Origin: Monilinia fructicola
Lineage: Eukaryota; Ascomycota; Leotiomycetes; Helotiales; Sclerotiniaceae
Reading direction: 5' to 3'
DNA: 64,000 bases
Assembly: GCA_008692225.1 (NCBI GenBank)
Contig: VICG01000006.1
Span: 1,059,501-1,123,500, forward strand
Shown here: positions 10,190 to 22,595 of the stretch, in pieces
How positions within the stretch are numbered: position 1 is the first letter of the stretch
Layout: each line of letters opens with the position of its first letter
Program-made: the position numbers and the translations under genes
Notes under the pieces: model-generated
Told to the model about the DNA's origin: nothing
What the model saw: only the letters and a program-made list of their open reading frames with translations
The model's database searches: none

Positions 10190-11399
10190 ATGGCACCAGG
10201 TAACTAAGCTCTTCATTTCCCCAAGCTCAAGCAAGGATACTAACATCATCCCAGCAGTACAATTCGAGATCTCTGACCCTCCCACCGACGCAATCTCTTC
10301 CTTACAATACTCACCCTACACCCCCAACAGACTGCTCGTTTCCTCTTGGGATAAACGAGTCTATTTATATAATACAGAAAATGCTTCTGAAGGAGGGAAG
10401 CTCATCAGAACTTATGAACATCGGGCGCCTGTACTGGATGTTTGTTTTGGGAGTGATGAAAATGAGGCGTTTACGGCTGGAGTCGATTGGCAGGTGAAAC
10501 GGTATGTTTGCCCATAACATCCATTGAATGAATCGGATTAGAGTCGGGGTATTAAATTCAACATAGAATTGATCTGGAGAGCGGAGAACATACAGTACTG
10601 AGCACACATGAGGCGCCGGTCAAGTCGGTGGTTTACAGTAAAGAGCATTGTAAGTTTTGCCATTATCGCATACATCAGTGGCTACAAGTACTAACAATCA
10701 CACCCAGCTCTACTCATATCCGCTTCCTGGGACCAAACCCTCCATATTCACAACCTCTCCGACCCTTCGCAACTCCCAACAATAATCCCCCTCCCCTCCA
10801 AACCGCACTCCCTCTCCCTCACACCCACGAGACTTGTAGTCGCCATGTCCTCCAGACTTCTCTACATCTATTCTCTCCCCCTCTCTGCTGATCCCTCCCA
10901 AAAACCCTGGCAACAAAGAGAATCCTCCCTCAAATTCATGACTCGCGCCGTAGCCTGCATGCCCAACGATGACGGCTACGCTTCCTCCTCCATTGAAGGT
11001 CGTGTCGCCGTCGAATGGTTCGATCCCTCTCCAGAATCCCAAGCCCGTAAATACGCGTTCAAATGCCATCGCCAGCCAGACGCTGCGGGCGATGGCACCG
11101 ATATTGTATATCCAGTCAATGCCCTCACATTCCACCCCAATCATGGCACATTTGCATCTGGGGGCGGTGATGGAGTTGTAGCCTTGTGGGATGCTGTTGC
11201 GAAAAGAAGAATCAGACAATACCAAAAATACCCAGCCAGTGTGGCTGCCCTCTCATTCTCGAGTGATGGAAAATACTTGGCCGTGGGCGTATGCCCAGGA
11301 TTTGAGAATGGACAAGAAGATTATAGCGGGGAGGGGTTGACAAAGCTATACATAAGGGAGCTTGGCGAGAACGAAGCGAAGGGGAAAGGTGCGAAATAA
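10190..11399 (+). CDS. BUB3: Spindle assembly checkpoint WD40 protein Bub3
   Basis: Bub3 is a seven-blade WD40 propeller that recruits Bub1 and BubR1/Mad3 to phosphorylated Spc105/KNL1 at kinetochores. Four exons (10190-10199, 10258-10501, 10567-10649, 10708-11399) give about 342 residues, matching the family length. Key stretches are ISSLQYSPYTPNRLLVSSWD near the start, the blade VLDVCFGSDENEAFTAGVDW, FMTRAVACMPNDDGYASSSI, the signature VNALTFHPNHGTFASGGGDG, and the late blade AALSFSSDGKYLAVGV. The first exon is only 10 nt. The second exon has a tandem CAGCAG acceptor (10252-10257), so two isoforms differing by one alanine are possible. The C-terminus is basic. Confidence 0.95.
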
Positions 11400-12580
11400 A
11401 TCACAAGTTTCTTGTCGACTTTGGAGGGTATTGTACGTATCGACTCAATTTGTCCATTTAGCAAGGCGTTCTTGGCATAAAAAATGGACGAGAAACGTTT
11501 TAGAATTTCTTTCTTGATGCAATATGATCTCATTCATATCTAGCTTCCATCCCAATCCTTGGTACACACCAAATCCAGGACGAGCTATTCAGATTTCCCT
11601 GCCTAGCTTCCAGTCAAGTGTGGAACTAACGTGATGGTCTACTTTCTCCTCTTCTCCTCATTCCATACCCTCCCCCCCACTCTCTCCATTGCCCATAGCT
11701 TCTCGCCTGAAGAAGGAAAGGAGCAGAAAGGGTAAAAGAGGAGATGAATCACTAGATACGATGAGACGAAAGTAATCCGCCAGAACCCCATCTACCAGAT
11801 TGAGATGAGAGATGAAACGATATGTGCTATTCCATTCAAATCAAATCTCATAATTAGATAAAAAAGTGAATATCTACCACCCCCGGGGCCCGTCAATTCA
11901 ATTGATGTATGTTCCCTTGCCATGGATACCGGGGTCGATTCCTCGGTTGCATTCCTAGCCCAGGTGTCTAATTATCTCGATAGTGTTGAGGTACTCAGCG
12001 CTAGGACGCTTCAGTTCTGGAAATATCGTGCGCGGGGGGTGAGTGGGTAGCTGGTGAACTTTCTGTTGGATGCCTAGCTTTTGTTCAAGTGGACAGGGCA
12101 GATGGAGCGGCAAGATCCACAACGTACCATGCATGATGTGGTTCGCTTCAAGATATTACATTCTCCTGTTAGATATCGAGTGTTTGGGGAAACGTTATTA
12201 GTGAAGTAAGATCAAGAAATATAACCATGAACAGTTGATTGAGGTTGAGTTATCTCATTATGAACCATGGTACAGTTACGGCTTTGGTGAATGTGAATAT
12301 CCTCTGTTTCTATTCATAGATCTTCCAATATCGCTGCTAAATGCTCTGCTGTTTGATAAATTGCAAATGACCCATTTCACAAATATTGTACAAATCATTT
12401 GCTGTTCACCCTTCCAGGTGATTGGAGTACCAAAATTACGCCTCCTATATAGTGTGCAAATAATCTCCTGTTGCAACCTTCACGATATCCCTTTGGCTTA
12501 TTCATCTTCCATGACATATGTAAGAGTAAAAATACAAACAGTCTTCGCAGCCCAATCAGATTCGCCTAGATGCAACATCA
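11400..12580. other. Convergent intergenic BUB3 / large acidic protein
   Basis: The region holds 3' flanks only. Small open frames at 12235-12606 (+) and 12276-12476 (-) are AT-rich and overlap each other, so I do not call a gene. No repeats of note. Confidence 0.5.
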
Positions 12581-15500
12581 CTAAATGCCTAACTTTGCTT
12601 TTTTGAATGGCGGTATGAAAGCCAGTGTCTTTGCTCGTTGTCTTCTCACAGAGGCTGGTAAAGTTCCTAGAGCGAAGCTAGCTTTTCTTGTAATACTACT
12701 CAAGCTTTTCTCGGACCTCGGAGTTGGCACATACGACAGCTGTGAAAACTTAGGTGGAATCGTTGTTTCACAAACGATACTCGAGGTGTCTCCGGATCTT
12801 GACTGAGCAGCCGCCGGAGTTATGCCCTGTCGAGCAGATTTCAGATGAAAACGACCTGGGGTCGACTTAGCTCGGGATTTAGGTGTCTGAAAACTTCCCA
12901 TTAAAGTTTGAGATGCCCGGTGAAAGTAGCTTCCCTCCAGAACTTCTTCTGGGACAAACGAGAGTTGTGAAAAAGGAGGTAGAATATCTCCATCTTTGTT
13001 AAGGAAGTCGTCTTGGATTGGGTTTTCGAAATAATCTACGCCATGCGAGCCACCAAGTTCAGGGGAGACATCGCGAATTGCGACAAATTGTGTTTTTGGG
13101 ATTTCAAGCTCCAGACGCAGACTATCTTTTACTTTGGGGCTAGGTGTGGTATTGAGTCTGCTTGTCGTCAGGGCAAGAGGTAGACTGCTAAATGTTCGCT
13201 TTCTACGTAATTGGAGACCAGTTGAATTCCTCCGCTTAGCATTGTCCAAATCTGGACTAGGGCTATCAAAGATGTCTTCTGATGTCTCGTTCGCCACTCC
13301 ACTTGACTTGGGTTTCCGCGGCCTCCAGATATCAGCTTCCTGTACGGCCGTTGTATTTTTCCAAATCCTTGTGATGGGTAGCTGTGAAGGATGACTGTAA
13401 TCACCAAATTTCCTTGCCGCTCTGGAAATCTGCGGCTCATCAGGTATCAAATCTTCAAATGGTTCCATAAAGCTTTCCCTGCGCTGGCTCCATCCTTCTG
13501 TGTGGATTCTGGTTACATTGCCTCCAACCACTTGTTCGTCCAATACCATGTCTTCATCAAAGCCATGGTTATTCTCTCCATTGCTGTCTTCTTCATTGCT
13601 CTGTTCGCTCTCCTCGCTTGGTTTTCGTTCTGCAGAAATTTCGATTTCATCACCTTGGTCATCTGCTGGCCCTTGTAGTGCCGCTGGTACATCAAAGTCT
13701 TCTCCGCTCTCGTCTTCATCCCCAGTATCTGTATGCATTTCTTCATCACTGTCATCACAGGTTTCATCACTTTGTTCCGACTCGTCATCATCGCTCAAGA
13801 TGCTAACAACGCTTTGCTCTGACTCATCTACAGATGTCTCCTCTTCCTCGCTGTCAAATTCATGGTGGTACCTCTTTAAACGGACTGTTGCCATCTCTCG
13901 ATGAACTTGGAAATCCGAAGAAGAATATCTCCCTTTGTCTTGGGAACACTCTTTACATTCCCCAGAATTCAATGAACATGTTGTCGAAGGCCGATCAACC
14001 TCAATTCTCTCGTCAAATGTGACTTTTCGAGAAACTGACATATTCTGTGGAGACGGAGAAATACGATTTACAATCGTGGGGTTCTCATCGTCGACGTCTT
14101 GATGTTCCCGCATTGATCGATGACCCTGTTGTTCCTGCGGGGCCTGATTATCTTGATCGATTTGTTGAGCCTGATCTGTCACACTCGCCTGAGACGTGGC
14201 GTCGACTAATACTATGGCACTAAATAAGGTCTTTTTGTTTAGGGGTTTCATGGGCTTTCTCGCTGGAACTCCTCGTCTGGCTTGGCAATTTGACTCATCT
14301 ACTAGTTCATCATATCTTCTCCTAACCAAGTCTAGTTGTCTTACTCGAGTGTTCAGTTTCCACATGCTCACGCCAATGCGCTTTGGCTTGGGCACTAGCA
14401 TAAATCGACCAGTGGGATTTGCTTCGGATCCCACGAAACCATCCGAATATGACGGGCTCACCTCATGGCGATTGTCTGCTTCTGTCTGAGGGTATGTATC
14501 ATAAGGAGTTGGGAAACGATATACCCTATTATCAATCTTCCCAAAAGCCCCGTAAATATATGTTTGAGGCCTTTTTCTTTCACGCTTTGTCTGATCAACA
14601 GTCTCTATGAGTTGTAGTGCATCCGATGTGTATTGTGAGATTGGATCATCTGCAAGCCCTGCTGAAAGTTGAACTGCATGCTCATTAATATTATATCATG
14701 AGATTGATCAGGCTCTGATCGTACCGTCTTCACCCTCTTCCTCCTGAGTCATTTCTTCTACTCTTTCGGACACCAGGTACAGCTCATTCACCGGAAGCCT
14801 TCGAGATTTCTTCTTTTCCTTCTTGTTTCCTTGGCTGGCTTGGTGATCTCTTTGATTTTTATGTTCAACGCTGGCGTCCTCTGACTCGTTTGTGGGTTGA
14901 GATGAATCATTCTTATCAGCCAAGCCAAGGATCGCTATATCAATGTTGCCAAGTTTTCCACATTTATCACTTTCTTCATCATTCGGTTTTATACTAGCTC
15001 TTGGAACCAGCCGCGAAGGTCCAGATGAGAAACTGACTTCCCGGCCCCAAGAGTTGTTCATTGCCTGCGAATTGGAAGTGCGACGAGCTGTTCGAATCAA
15101 TTGTTCAAGGCTTACAGACTCTGCACTATCATCGGATGTTTCATCGCTAAAAATGTCAGGCCTTGTCACCGGTGTACATATTCCACTCTGACCACCGCAG
15201 TCAAGAGAAAAGACGGCCGCCGGCTCATCAGCTTTCTCTCCAAGGGTGCATGTGCTTGCTGTCCCTTTCGATGGAAGTGAAGTGTACCGTTCACGTTTCT
15301 CTCTCCGTAACTTCTTTCTCTTTGCAATTGTCTTTAAAAAGCGGTTTGGCAGTGTTCCAACCACTTGTTTTGGTCGCGAAATGTCCTCGTCAGAGGGTTG
15401 CCGAATAGTGCCAGTAGGCGTCAAATCACCTTCTGGAAAAGCGTTAACTTCCACAACCACAGCTGTTTCCTGAAATCCATCTTCTAAATCTTCACCAACT

Positions 15501-15802
15501 AAATATTCTGGCGATTGAGCAGTTGGGGTTGATTTTGGAGTCGTTGCAACTTTATCACCACCACCACCACCATCACCACCACCACCAGAACCAACAGATA
15601 TACCAGTGGTTACTTCGCCCTTCGAAGCACGAGAATCGGAAGTCCTCAATGCCCGAAGCCGTCTTCTTGATAGATTAAAACGTGTCATCTGAGGAGCTCT
15701 ATTCCAGACTTGTCGCAAATGAGCAGTAGTCATAGCGGTAGAGAAAGGTGAAGTTATGGGTTTTCGCAAATTGCTCGCTGGTGTATCTAGCTGCTCCATC
15801 AT
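12581..15802 (-). CDS. Large unknown acidic, mostly disordered protein
   Basis: Function unknown. Two exons (15802-14725, 14673-12581) join in phase (GEEGED|VQLSAGLAD) to give about 1056 residues with no frame break. The N-terminal third is basic and Ser-rich, with a poly-Gly/Asp patch (GSGGGGDGGGGGD) and a basic cluster (IAKRKKLRREKRERYTSLP). The middle is strongly acidic (DSEEEETSVDESEQS, SDDDESEQSDETCDDSDEEM). A more ordered segment lies near RKFGDYSHPSQLPITRIWKN and ADIWRPRKPK, followed by Pro/Ser-rich sequence with repeated FSQLS(Y/F)VP motifs. The C-terminus is basic (RRQRAKTLAFIPPFKKAKLG). Composition suggests a nuclear chromatin-associated protein, but that is inference. No known domain is visible. 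The length and clean frame make it a real gene. Confidence 0.75.
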
Positions 15803-16430
15803 GAAATTGAAATGAAGTGAAAGGGTTTCAAATATTTATGCCTTACTATAGGCAGGATTGGTGATGACGAGCATAATGCCCATCAAACGAATTATTGATA
15901 ACAGAGGGTATTGATAATGATGAGATCTATAGAAGAAAGGGTTGATTGTGAAAGGATTCATGATTTCAGAGAAGATATGCTAGTATCTCAGTAAAACTGA
16001 ATCCACTTGACACTTTGAGAAGGCACGATGTGGTGACTTCCTAAATGGTCCCTTTTGTCATAAATCAAGAAGGAACGATCTAGCAACCCCCGTATCAATT
16101 GATTGATTCATCCATCTCAACCCGAACTTCAAATCCATCTTAAATGAAATTCATGGTCAAATTAATTTGATTTTGCCTATCAGAACACTATGATTGTATG
16201 AGGAAGAACGGCACCGCGTTTCCCCTCAGAAAGTCGTTGTGGCTTCTAGTGCCGTAATATCTACCTAGAAAAGATGTTATTTCTCACTTGATAGTCTATC
16301 CAGCTAAAGACCACAGGTCTTCAAGGTCATCCGAAAAACCATTGTCCCTGTCATGAACGCCCCTGGACTAATAAACAGTAGATGAAATAGCAAACATAAC
16401 AATATACAACCCATGCCTAGCGTAACTACT
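15803..16430. other. Intergenic between two minus-strand genes
   Basis: Promoter of the acidic protein and 3' flank of BQT4. No gene or repeat seen. Confidence 0.5.
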
Positions 16431-17943
16431 TTAGAATGCGCCAAATACGTATGGAATCATTGCCCTGTATTTTATGTTAGTCTGATATTGATAGAAACCG
16501 ACGGTTAACGAAATATTCATGAGACTTACCCGATTGCCAAAGTAGCACTTAGTCCAATCAATGCCCGGGTCTTCACTCTCTCCTTCTTCAAATCGGCAGC
16601 AACCTTAACCTTCTTAGCTGGAGCTTCGAGGCTTTCTTCCTCTTCCTCCTCCAAGTCTGCCTCAAACTCTTCAGCTTTTCTCTTCGCTTGCTTTGGGCGA
16701 GTAGGAATAGCGGCATCCTGCTTTACGGCAGCCTCTACCATTTCTTTAGCCTTAGCGATCATGGCTTCAGTATCCTCTGGCAAAGGAAGGTCTGGAAAAC
16801 CGGCTGGCATCTCGACCTGCACATGAGTATGGGTCGTTTCGACATCACCATTGACCTCAACATCGGTGTCGACCTTGACCTTAACTGTTGGCTCCGATGC
16901 CTCTTCGCTCGATTCTTCTTTAGTTGGCGCGTCAACTGGCTCTTCAACTGGCTCCTTGGCTGGCTCCTTGACTAGCTCCTCAACTGGCTCCTTGATTGAA
17001 TCCTTGGCTGGTTCCTTGGCTGGCTCCTTGGCTGGCTCTGATTCTGTGGATTCTGTAGAATCCACCTTCTTTTCGGTCTCTAGAACACCATTTTCTTGAA
17101 CCTGTTCAAGTACATTGTTGGTAGCAGCTGCAACGGGTTCCAGACTTGCTAGTCTGGCGCTTGTCTTACGTACTCGGGCGATCTTACGTGGGGATGAAGT
17201 GGCATATTTGCTAGGTGATGCTGATCGGCGAGGACGACCCACACGAGCTGAAGTTGCGGGGACGGTCTCGGGGGGTGGAATTTGAGGGGCCTCATCTAAT
17301 TGTAATTTTGGGGCAGGAATTGGTGCGAAGTCTTTAAAGTCAAATTTCGGAGGGGGTACAATCGATTTGGGTGTCTGATCCTTGGTTGGGTTAACTTCAA
17401 TTGGCGCGTTGTCAAGGAGAGCTTTAATCCAAGGCAGAATTTGGTACTCCTCTGCTAGCTCAAGCGCATGATGAGGCGGGATCCAAACGTTTCCTGCAGT
17501 CTCCTCTACAGAGGTTGTTGGCAGGCTCTTGATATAACGACGCTCCATTTCTTCTTCCGCAGTCTCCGAGTATGGGAATGTAGCTTTGAACATGCCAGTC
17601 GCGCTGATAAAGCCATCATTGCTACGGCGCATAAGAAAGTATGAGGCTGGCGAAGGCTTGAAGATACCGCTGTGAATTCCTTTAGGCAATGGAGCACGTA
17701 AATGCGCGTAGTCGAAAGTGCCCAAATTCTTTGCTCGGGTAGAGCTGGACGTGTTGAGCTGACCTGTCTTTACAGCAAGATCGGTCTGACCCAATCTTCT
17801 TCTCGCGACCAAAGTCTCATCTGCCAACGTTGTTAGTTCTGGTGCTCAAATCGTGTACACTACTGGCGCATCGTCTTACAAGGTGGAATCTCTTCGGTCA
17901 TCAAAGGATTGACCTTTGCCGGTAGATGGCGCGAAGTAGGCAT
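16431..17943 (-). CDS. BQT4: Bouquet formation protein 4-like, KilA-N domain and C-terminal membrane anchor
   Basis: Bqt4-type proteins sit in the inner nuclear membrane and help tether telomeres to the envelope. Three exons (17943-17880, 17820-16530, 16464-16431) give about 462 residues. The N-terminus (MPTSRHLPAKVNPLMTEE) leads into a KilA-N/APSES-like DNA-binding fold at residues about 60-160, with YFLMRRSNDGFISATGMFKA, RRYIKSLPTTS, ETAGNVWIPPHHALELAEEY and ILPWIKALLD. A long Pro/Lys/Glu-rich stalk with EPAKEP repeats follows. The last intron joins GLSATLAIG to AMIPYVFGAF, making a single C-terminal transmembrane helix as in Bqt4. A putative bipartite basic patch (KKVKVAADLKKERVKTR) precedes it. 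Telomere anchoring is known for fission yeast Bqt4 and inferred here. Confidence 0.9.
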
Positions 17944-18216
17944 TGCGACGATAATGGGCTCGACTGGTCTGACGGGATGGCGATATATGGTTATCAAATA
18001 GAATTTTAGATTAGATCAGTCTGAGAATGATGAATACTCGATCAGAATAGCGTATAATCGGTAATTCTGTTTCGTGGTTACGCGATTAGCACACATTATT
18101 GTTGAATCTGTGGTTCAGATTAACGAGAAATAGAATCAGGAAGCCCTACATAGAGAACACTTAACACGATCGACACCCACCGTGGACTCCTTGATGGGGA
18201 TATTGCGCGTTGATTG

Positions 18217-18266
18217 AAGGAAGGAGGGAGGGAGGGAGGGAGGGAGTGAGTGAATGTATGTATATG
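18217..18266. repeat. (GGGA)n microsatellite
   Basis: Tandem GGGA units, then GTGA/ATGT variants. Confidence 0.85.
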
Positions 18267-18565
18267 TGTGTAGTGTAGGTGTATGAAGAAGCTTTGGTAA
18301 CTTTCGCGACGGGACACGGAGTAAAGGTTATCGCGAAGAAATTGATTGAAGGTCACGCACCAACGTAGCGAGTACAAGTGGGAAGGTTTGTATTGTCTGT
18401 AGGCGGAGGTGGTAGGGAGGGAGCAGGTAGGTAGGTACTAGGTAGGTATGTAAAACAAAGTGCGAGCCTCAGATCTCAGAGTACAACCCCAGATTAAAAG
18501 CTATTCAACGGCGAAAAGGAAGTAATGTATGCAAGATGATGAATTATGATGGCGTTTGTGAATGC

Positions 18566-18735
18566 AGGTATGTATGTATGTAGGTATGTATGTATGTATG
18601 CCCGCGGGTATGTATGTTTGTGTGCAGATGGATATGTAGATATGTAGATATGTAGATGTAGATATGTACGGAGTACCTCTGTATGTATGAATATGAATGA
18701 ATATGAACGAATATGAACGAATATGAATGAATATA
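18566..18735. repeat. TATG / TAGATATG / GAATATGAAC mixed microsatellite
   Basis: Adjacent blocks of (GTAT)n, (ATATGTAG)n and (AATATGAAYG)n. The block change suggests successive slippage events. Confidence 0.85.
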
Positions 18736-19084
18736 AGGGAATTACTATCTACCATCAAGGATCATTGAGAGGGTGGAGGAAGGGTATAAAAGTAAAAATG
18801 ACACCAGTGCGAGTGAAAGTGGAAGATGGATGATTACCGACCGGTATGATACGATCCCTGAAGGAACATTTATTATCATTTGTGCATTTGTGCGGTTTTT
18901 TGACCACGCGGGTGAATTGACTGGGTTCATATGTGTGTGAACAGGTAGGTGCATTGCATTATTTCCCAGAGCCGGAACTCTTATCCCTCCTTCCCATTAT
19001 GCGAGCTCTGCTTGAGTCCTGTACAGTGTACGCAAGTACATTGATGATTACCTTCTAGGTCAATAAGATGCATGATGAGTTGGA

Positions 19085-19258
19085 CAGAGAGAGTGTGTGT
19101 GAGAGGGAGGAGGAGAGGAGGAGAGGAGGGGAGGAGGGGAGGAGGAGAGGAAGAGAGGGATTGAGGGATTGAGGGAGAGAGTGAGGGATTGAGGGGGAGA
19201 GAGAGAGAGAGAGAGACAGAGAGAGAGAGACAGACCGACAAGAGACAGAGCCAAGAGA
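19085..19258. repeat. Purine-rich GAGAG/GGAGGAG tract
   Basis: Almost pure G/A on the plus strand for about 170 bases. The minus-strand reading gives meaningless Ser/Leu/Pro peptides. Confidence 0.85.
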
Positions 19259-20395
19259 CAGAATTGAAGTCTGTCTTTCTATAGTCAGTAACGAACCAAC
19301 CTTATCTGTCTGTCTGTTGACTCTGTTCTCTTCCTTCACGGAGAATAATAAATGAATATTAATTAAGTAGGTAACCTTGGAATCCAATTGAGGGATTCAT
19401 TTTCGATTTGAATTAATTATGTTTGTTATCAAATACTCGAGTATATATAAAACGATTAATACCCATCCATGATCCGTCCCATCTAGCTCCTACCTACCAA
19501 CCGACCTACTACATATATGTATACACACATATATATACTAGGTACACACAGCTAGCTACTTGTATCACTCACTCTACCTACCTACCTATCTACATATACC
19601 TAGTATCCATCATCTACCCATCTACCCATCTATAACTAACCATCCACCCTTCTACCAATCTACCTACACAGTACATAGTATACCTACATAGTATATACTC
19701 AATCGAGCTTGTCCAAGATCATAGCTTACTCAAACTCAAAGCTCTTCTGATAAGCCAGCCAACCTTACTATTCATACTACTCCGCGTAGTTCTTCGCAAC
19801 AAGGTACAAAGCAAACTACTAGATACCTACCGAGGTAAAGCTGTTGGATTCAATCATGGGAGTACGAGTAAAAAGGAGAGGAGTGAGAGAGTTTCTGGAA
19901 CAATCACTCATTCCAGGTTGCCAGTTTCAGTGCCCCAATTGATAGAAAAGTAGCTGGCTGGGGATACCCCTTTTACGATGATGAGTGTACAGAGTATCGT
20001 TCACATCACATGATATGATATTGTTCATCAACGAATGGTTTTTTCCATAAATTTCAAGTATTCCCAACGAACACTTGAAATCCTTGAAATCATTCTTCCT
20101 TATCTTTTCCTTTTCTCTTCAGATCAATGTAAAAACCTCGAAAATATCAAAATAAATCGATCTTCAACACTCTCATTGTCACGAGATTCTTGCATGTCTT
20201 CGTAACTTTGGCAAGGATCACAACTCAAGCCCCACTAAGCTGCATCTCGATTGACAACGCTGCTGTATCAAAAGTGCGGCATCCACAAACTCGACTGCTT
20301 TTAAATTTCTGTACTTTCTACAGACCTCCCCTTTCTTATCAATTCCCTTCTTGTTACACCTACCTAATAAATCTACTACCTTCAACATAGCAAAG

Positions 20396-21703
20396 ATGGC
20401 GGATCAACAAGATAATGAGCTGTTGCCAGAGACCACCGATGGCTTCAAGGTGGGGGAGAAGAAGACTTTGGATGAGTACTCCAAGATGGGTATGTTTTGA
20501 AACCCCTTCGATTCTACCTTCTTCCTTGCCTTTCAGCTCCTGCTGTCATCGTTGCCTTGCGTTTACTCAGCAATCCTTTACTACTTGGGGGATATTTGGC
20601 CCAGTTGGAGTCACCTTTACCCCTCCAGCCTATACCCCGCAATCGAAGCGGTCTGGGGCAAACTATATGGAATCATACAGAGAGATCTTGATTTGTATCT
20701 ATTTTCTATCAGTATCTGGAATCCATCTGGCTGGGGGCAACTGGATTATGTACAATAGTTTGTACTTGATTTGTTGTAAACACTATTTGGCTGTCACGTC
20801 GACTATAGGGGCAAACAACAACATTGCCTTTGAAAGCCCCGTGGCCTCTCTTATGCAGTCAAGGCAACGCGCAAGATGCTTCTTCCTGTATCATTATGAA
20901 ATACCACAATATCTCAACTCAGATTCAAGTACAGACAAGGAGATGCTAGACTATCCCACTACGAGTTTTCTATAATGAGTTGCACAAGCAGAATCCCATT
21001 ATCTTGTCAATAACTCCCTCATTGCGCGCGCACGAAACTATGATACGGGTATGTTCTCTTTACTGACTCCATTTTCTCAACAGATGCCGAAGATGAATCT
21101 CTCCAACGCTACAAGGAATCCCTTGGACTTGGCGGTGGTGGAAAGGATCTCAGTGACCCAAATGATCCTCGTGACTGCATCATCCTTACTCTTGAGATGA
21201 ACTCCGAAGGTCGTCCTCCAACCAAGCTCGAGCTCTCTGCTCCTGATGCTCTTGACACTTTGAAGGACCATCCGTTCAAGATTAAGGAGGGTTCTAAATT
21301 CAACCTCACGGCCACTTTCAAAGTCCAACACAACGTTTTGAGTGGTCTCCAATATGTTCAAGTCATCAAGCGCAAGGGTATCAGAATCGATAAATTGCAA
21401 GAGATGATTGTAAGTATTTTCACATATACCAGTACTTGCATTAGATTCAGTAAACTAATCATTCAACAGGGCAGTTACGCACCCAACACCGACAAAAACC
21501 CCGTTCACACCAAGCGATGTATGTCCCCTTCAAACCTTGTCCAAAACCGTCAATACTAATCTCATTTTCTAGTCGCCGACGAAGATGCCCCAAGTGGAAT
21601 GATGGCCCGAGGTCACTACACTGCCATCTCCACCTTCATCGACGATGACAAGAAGAAGCATCTTGAGTTCGAGTGGTCTTTCGACATTGCCAAGGACTGG
21701 TAG
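20396..21703 (+). CDS. RDI1: Rho GDP-dissociation inhibitor
   Basis: RhoGDI extracts prenylated Rho/Cdc42/Rac GTPases from membranes and keeps them GDP-bound in the cytosol. Four exons (20396-20489, 21084-21409, 21470-21518, 21573-21703) give 199 residues, the family length. Markers are KKTLDEYSKM, DAEDESLQRYKESLGLG, LSDPNDPRDCIILTLEMNSE, the immunoglobulin-like core KIKEGSKFNLTATFKVQHNV and LQYVQVIKRKGIRID, and the end GHYTAISTFIDDDKKKHLEF plus EWSFDIAKDW. Intron 1 is 594 nt, about ten times the local norm, while the other introns are about 55-60 nt. It converges with PPG1. Confidence 0.96.
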
Positions 21704-22595
21704 ATTCCCACCTGCTCCATCTTTGATCTTCTAGCTTTCATCCTACATATCGCCAATCGCCTTTTGACACCCATTCCATGCCTCACCCAACATCGCACTC
21801 ATAGGACAAATTTTCGGCATACCATCACGGCGCACGTGCGATTCGAACGGATACTCATTGGGCGATTTTGCTTTTGTGTTATGGGCAGAAGAATAGTCGA
21901 TGGTGCTGCTCCTCCCTGCTTGTTCTTTACCCTTGCAAATTTATATTTTTACCGGAAAAAAAAGTCATGGACAGATGATCAGATGAGTTACGAACTAAAG
22001 ATGTCGGTCATCCCATGCACATAATTTGGATGAAACGAAACGGACGGGATGTGGATTTGAGAAAGCATACTGTGGTTGTTCGGAGGCATTCTTTTCCTGC
22101 AGGCGCGCGTATATTATTTGACATTAAAAAAAAACTCATTCACTTTTCTTCTCAAGTATAAAACTTTATATCTCATTGCTCTCTATTTCTAATGTATTCG
22201 AATGAGATGGACAGAATCATCCCTCGTTCTGCGCTTGCATCCATTTATGGGTATCTTTTCCCAATGTTTATGAACATTTGAATTACGTAAGTCTAAAATG
22301 CGATACATCATATCCTGGTGCTCCGGGTTATAGGTGTAGTGTCTCGGAATACGACAAAATATAGTCCTGCAGCCTAGTACCAGATCATCGCTCTTCGCAT
22401 GGACTGTTTGGCTGGAGGATTGGGCGCATCGAGAATAATGACCTCAACACAAAGCAGTTTCATAAAGTATCTGCGCCCAAAAAGTCTTAACAAGCGCCTT
22501 CCTGGTATTGAATGGTGGGGCTGGGCGCTGATAGAGAGGTCTTGAGTCGAAAGGAAAATAGAATCTAGTATCTATATGCGGCTTTTCTCCTTGAA
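21704..22595. other. Convergent intergenic RDI1 / PPG1
   Basis: 3' flanks of two genes. An A-run lies near 21957-21963 and another near 22127-22134. No gene or RNA seen. Confidence 0.5.

Larger units (their letters stand above)
17944..20395. other. Long gene-free divergent region BQT4 / RDI1
   Basis: About 2.45 kb without a supported gene. It holds a GGGA run (about 18217-18266), TATG/TAGATATG repeats (about 18566-18735), a purine-rich tract (about 19085-19258) and CTACC/TACATA-rich sequence (about 19480-19700). All open frames in it are low-complexity peptides. The TACGGAGTA and CTAGGTAGGTA motifs seen in other intergenic parts of the window recur here. Confidence 0.6.

Noticed and set aside
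20415..20975. 186-codon open frame over RDI1 exon 1 and intron 1
   Set aside because: It uses another frame of RDI1 exon 1 and then intron; composition is not protein-like and no homology is seen.
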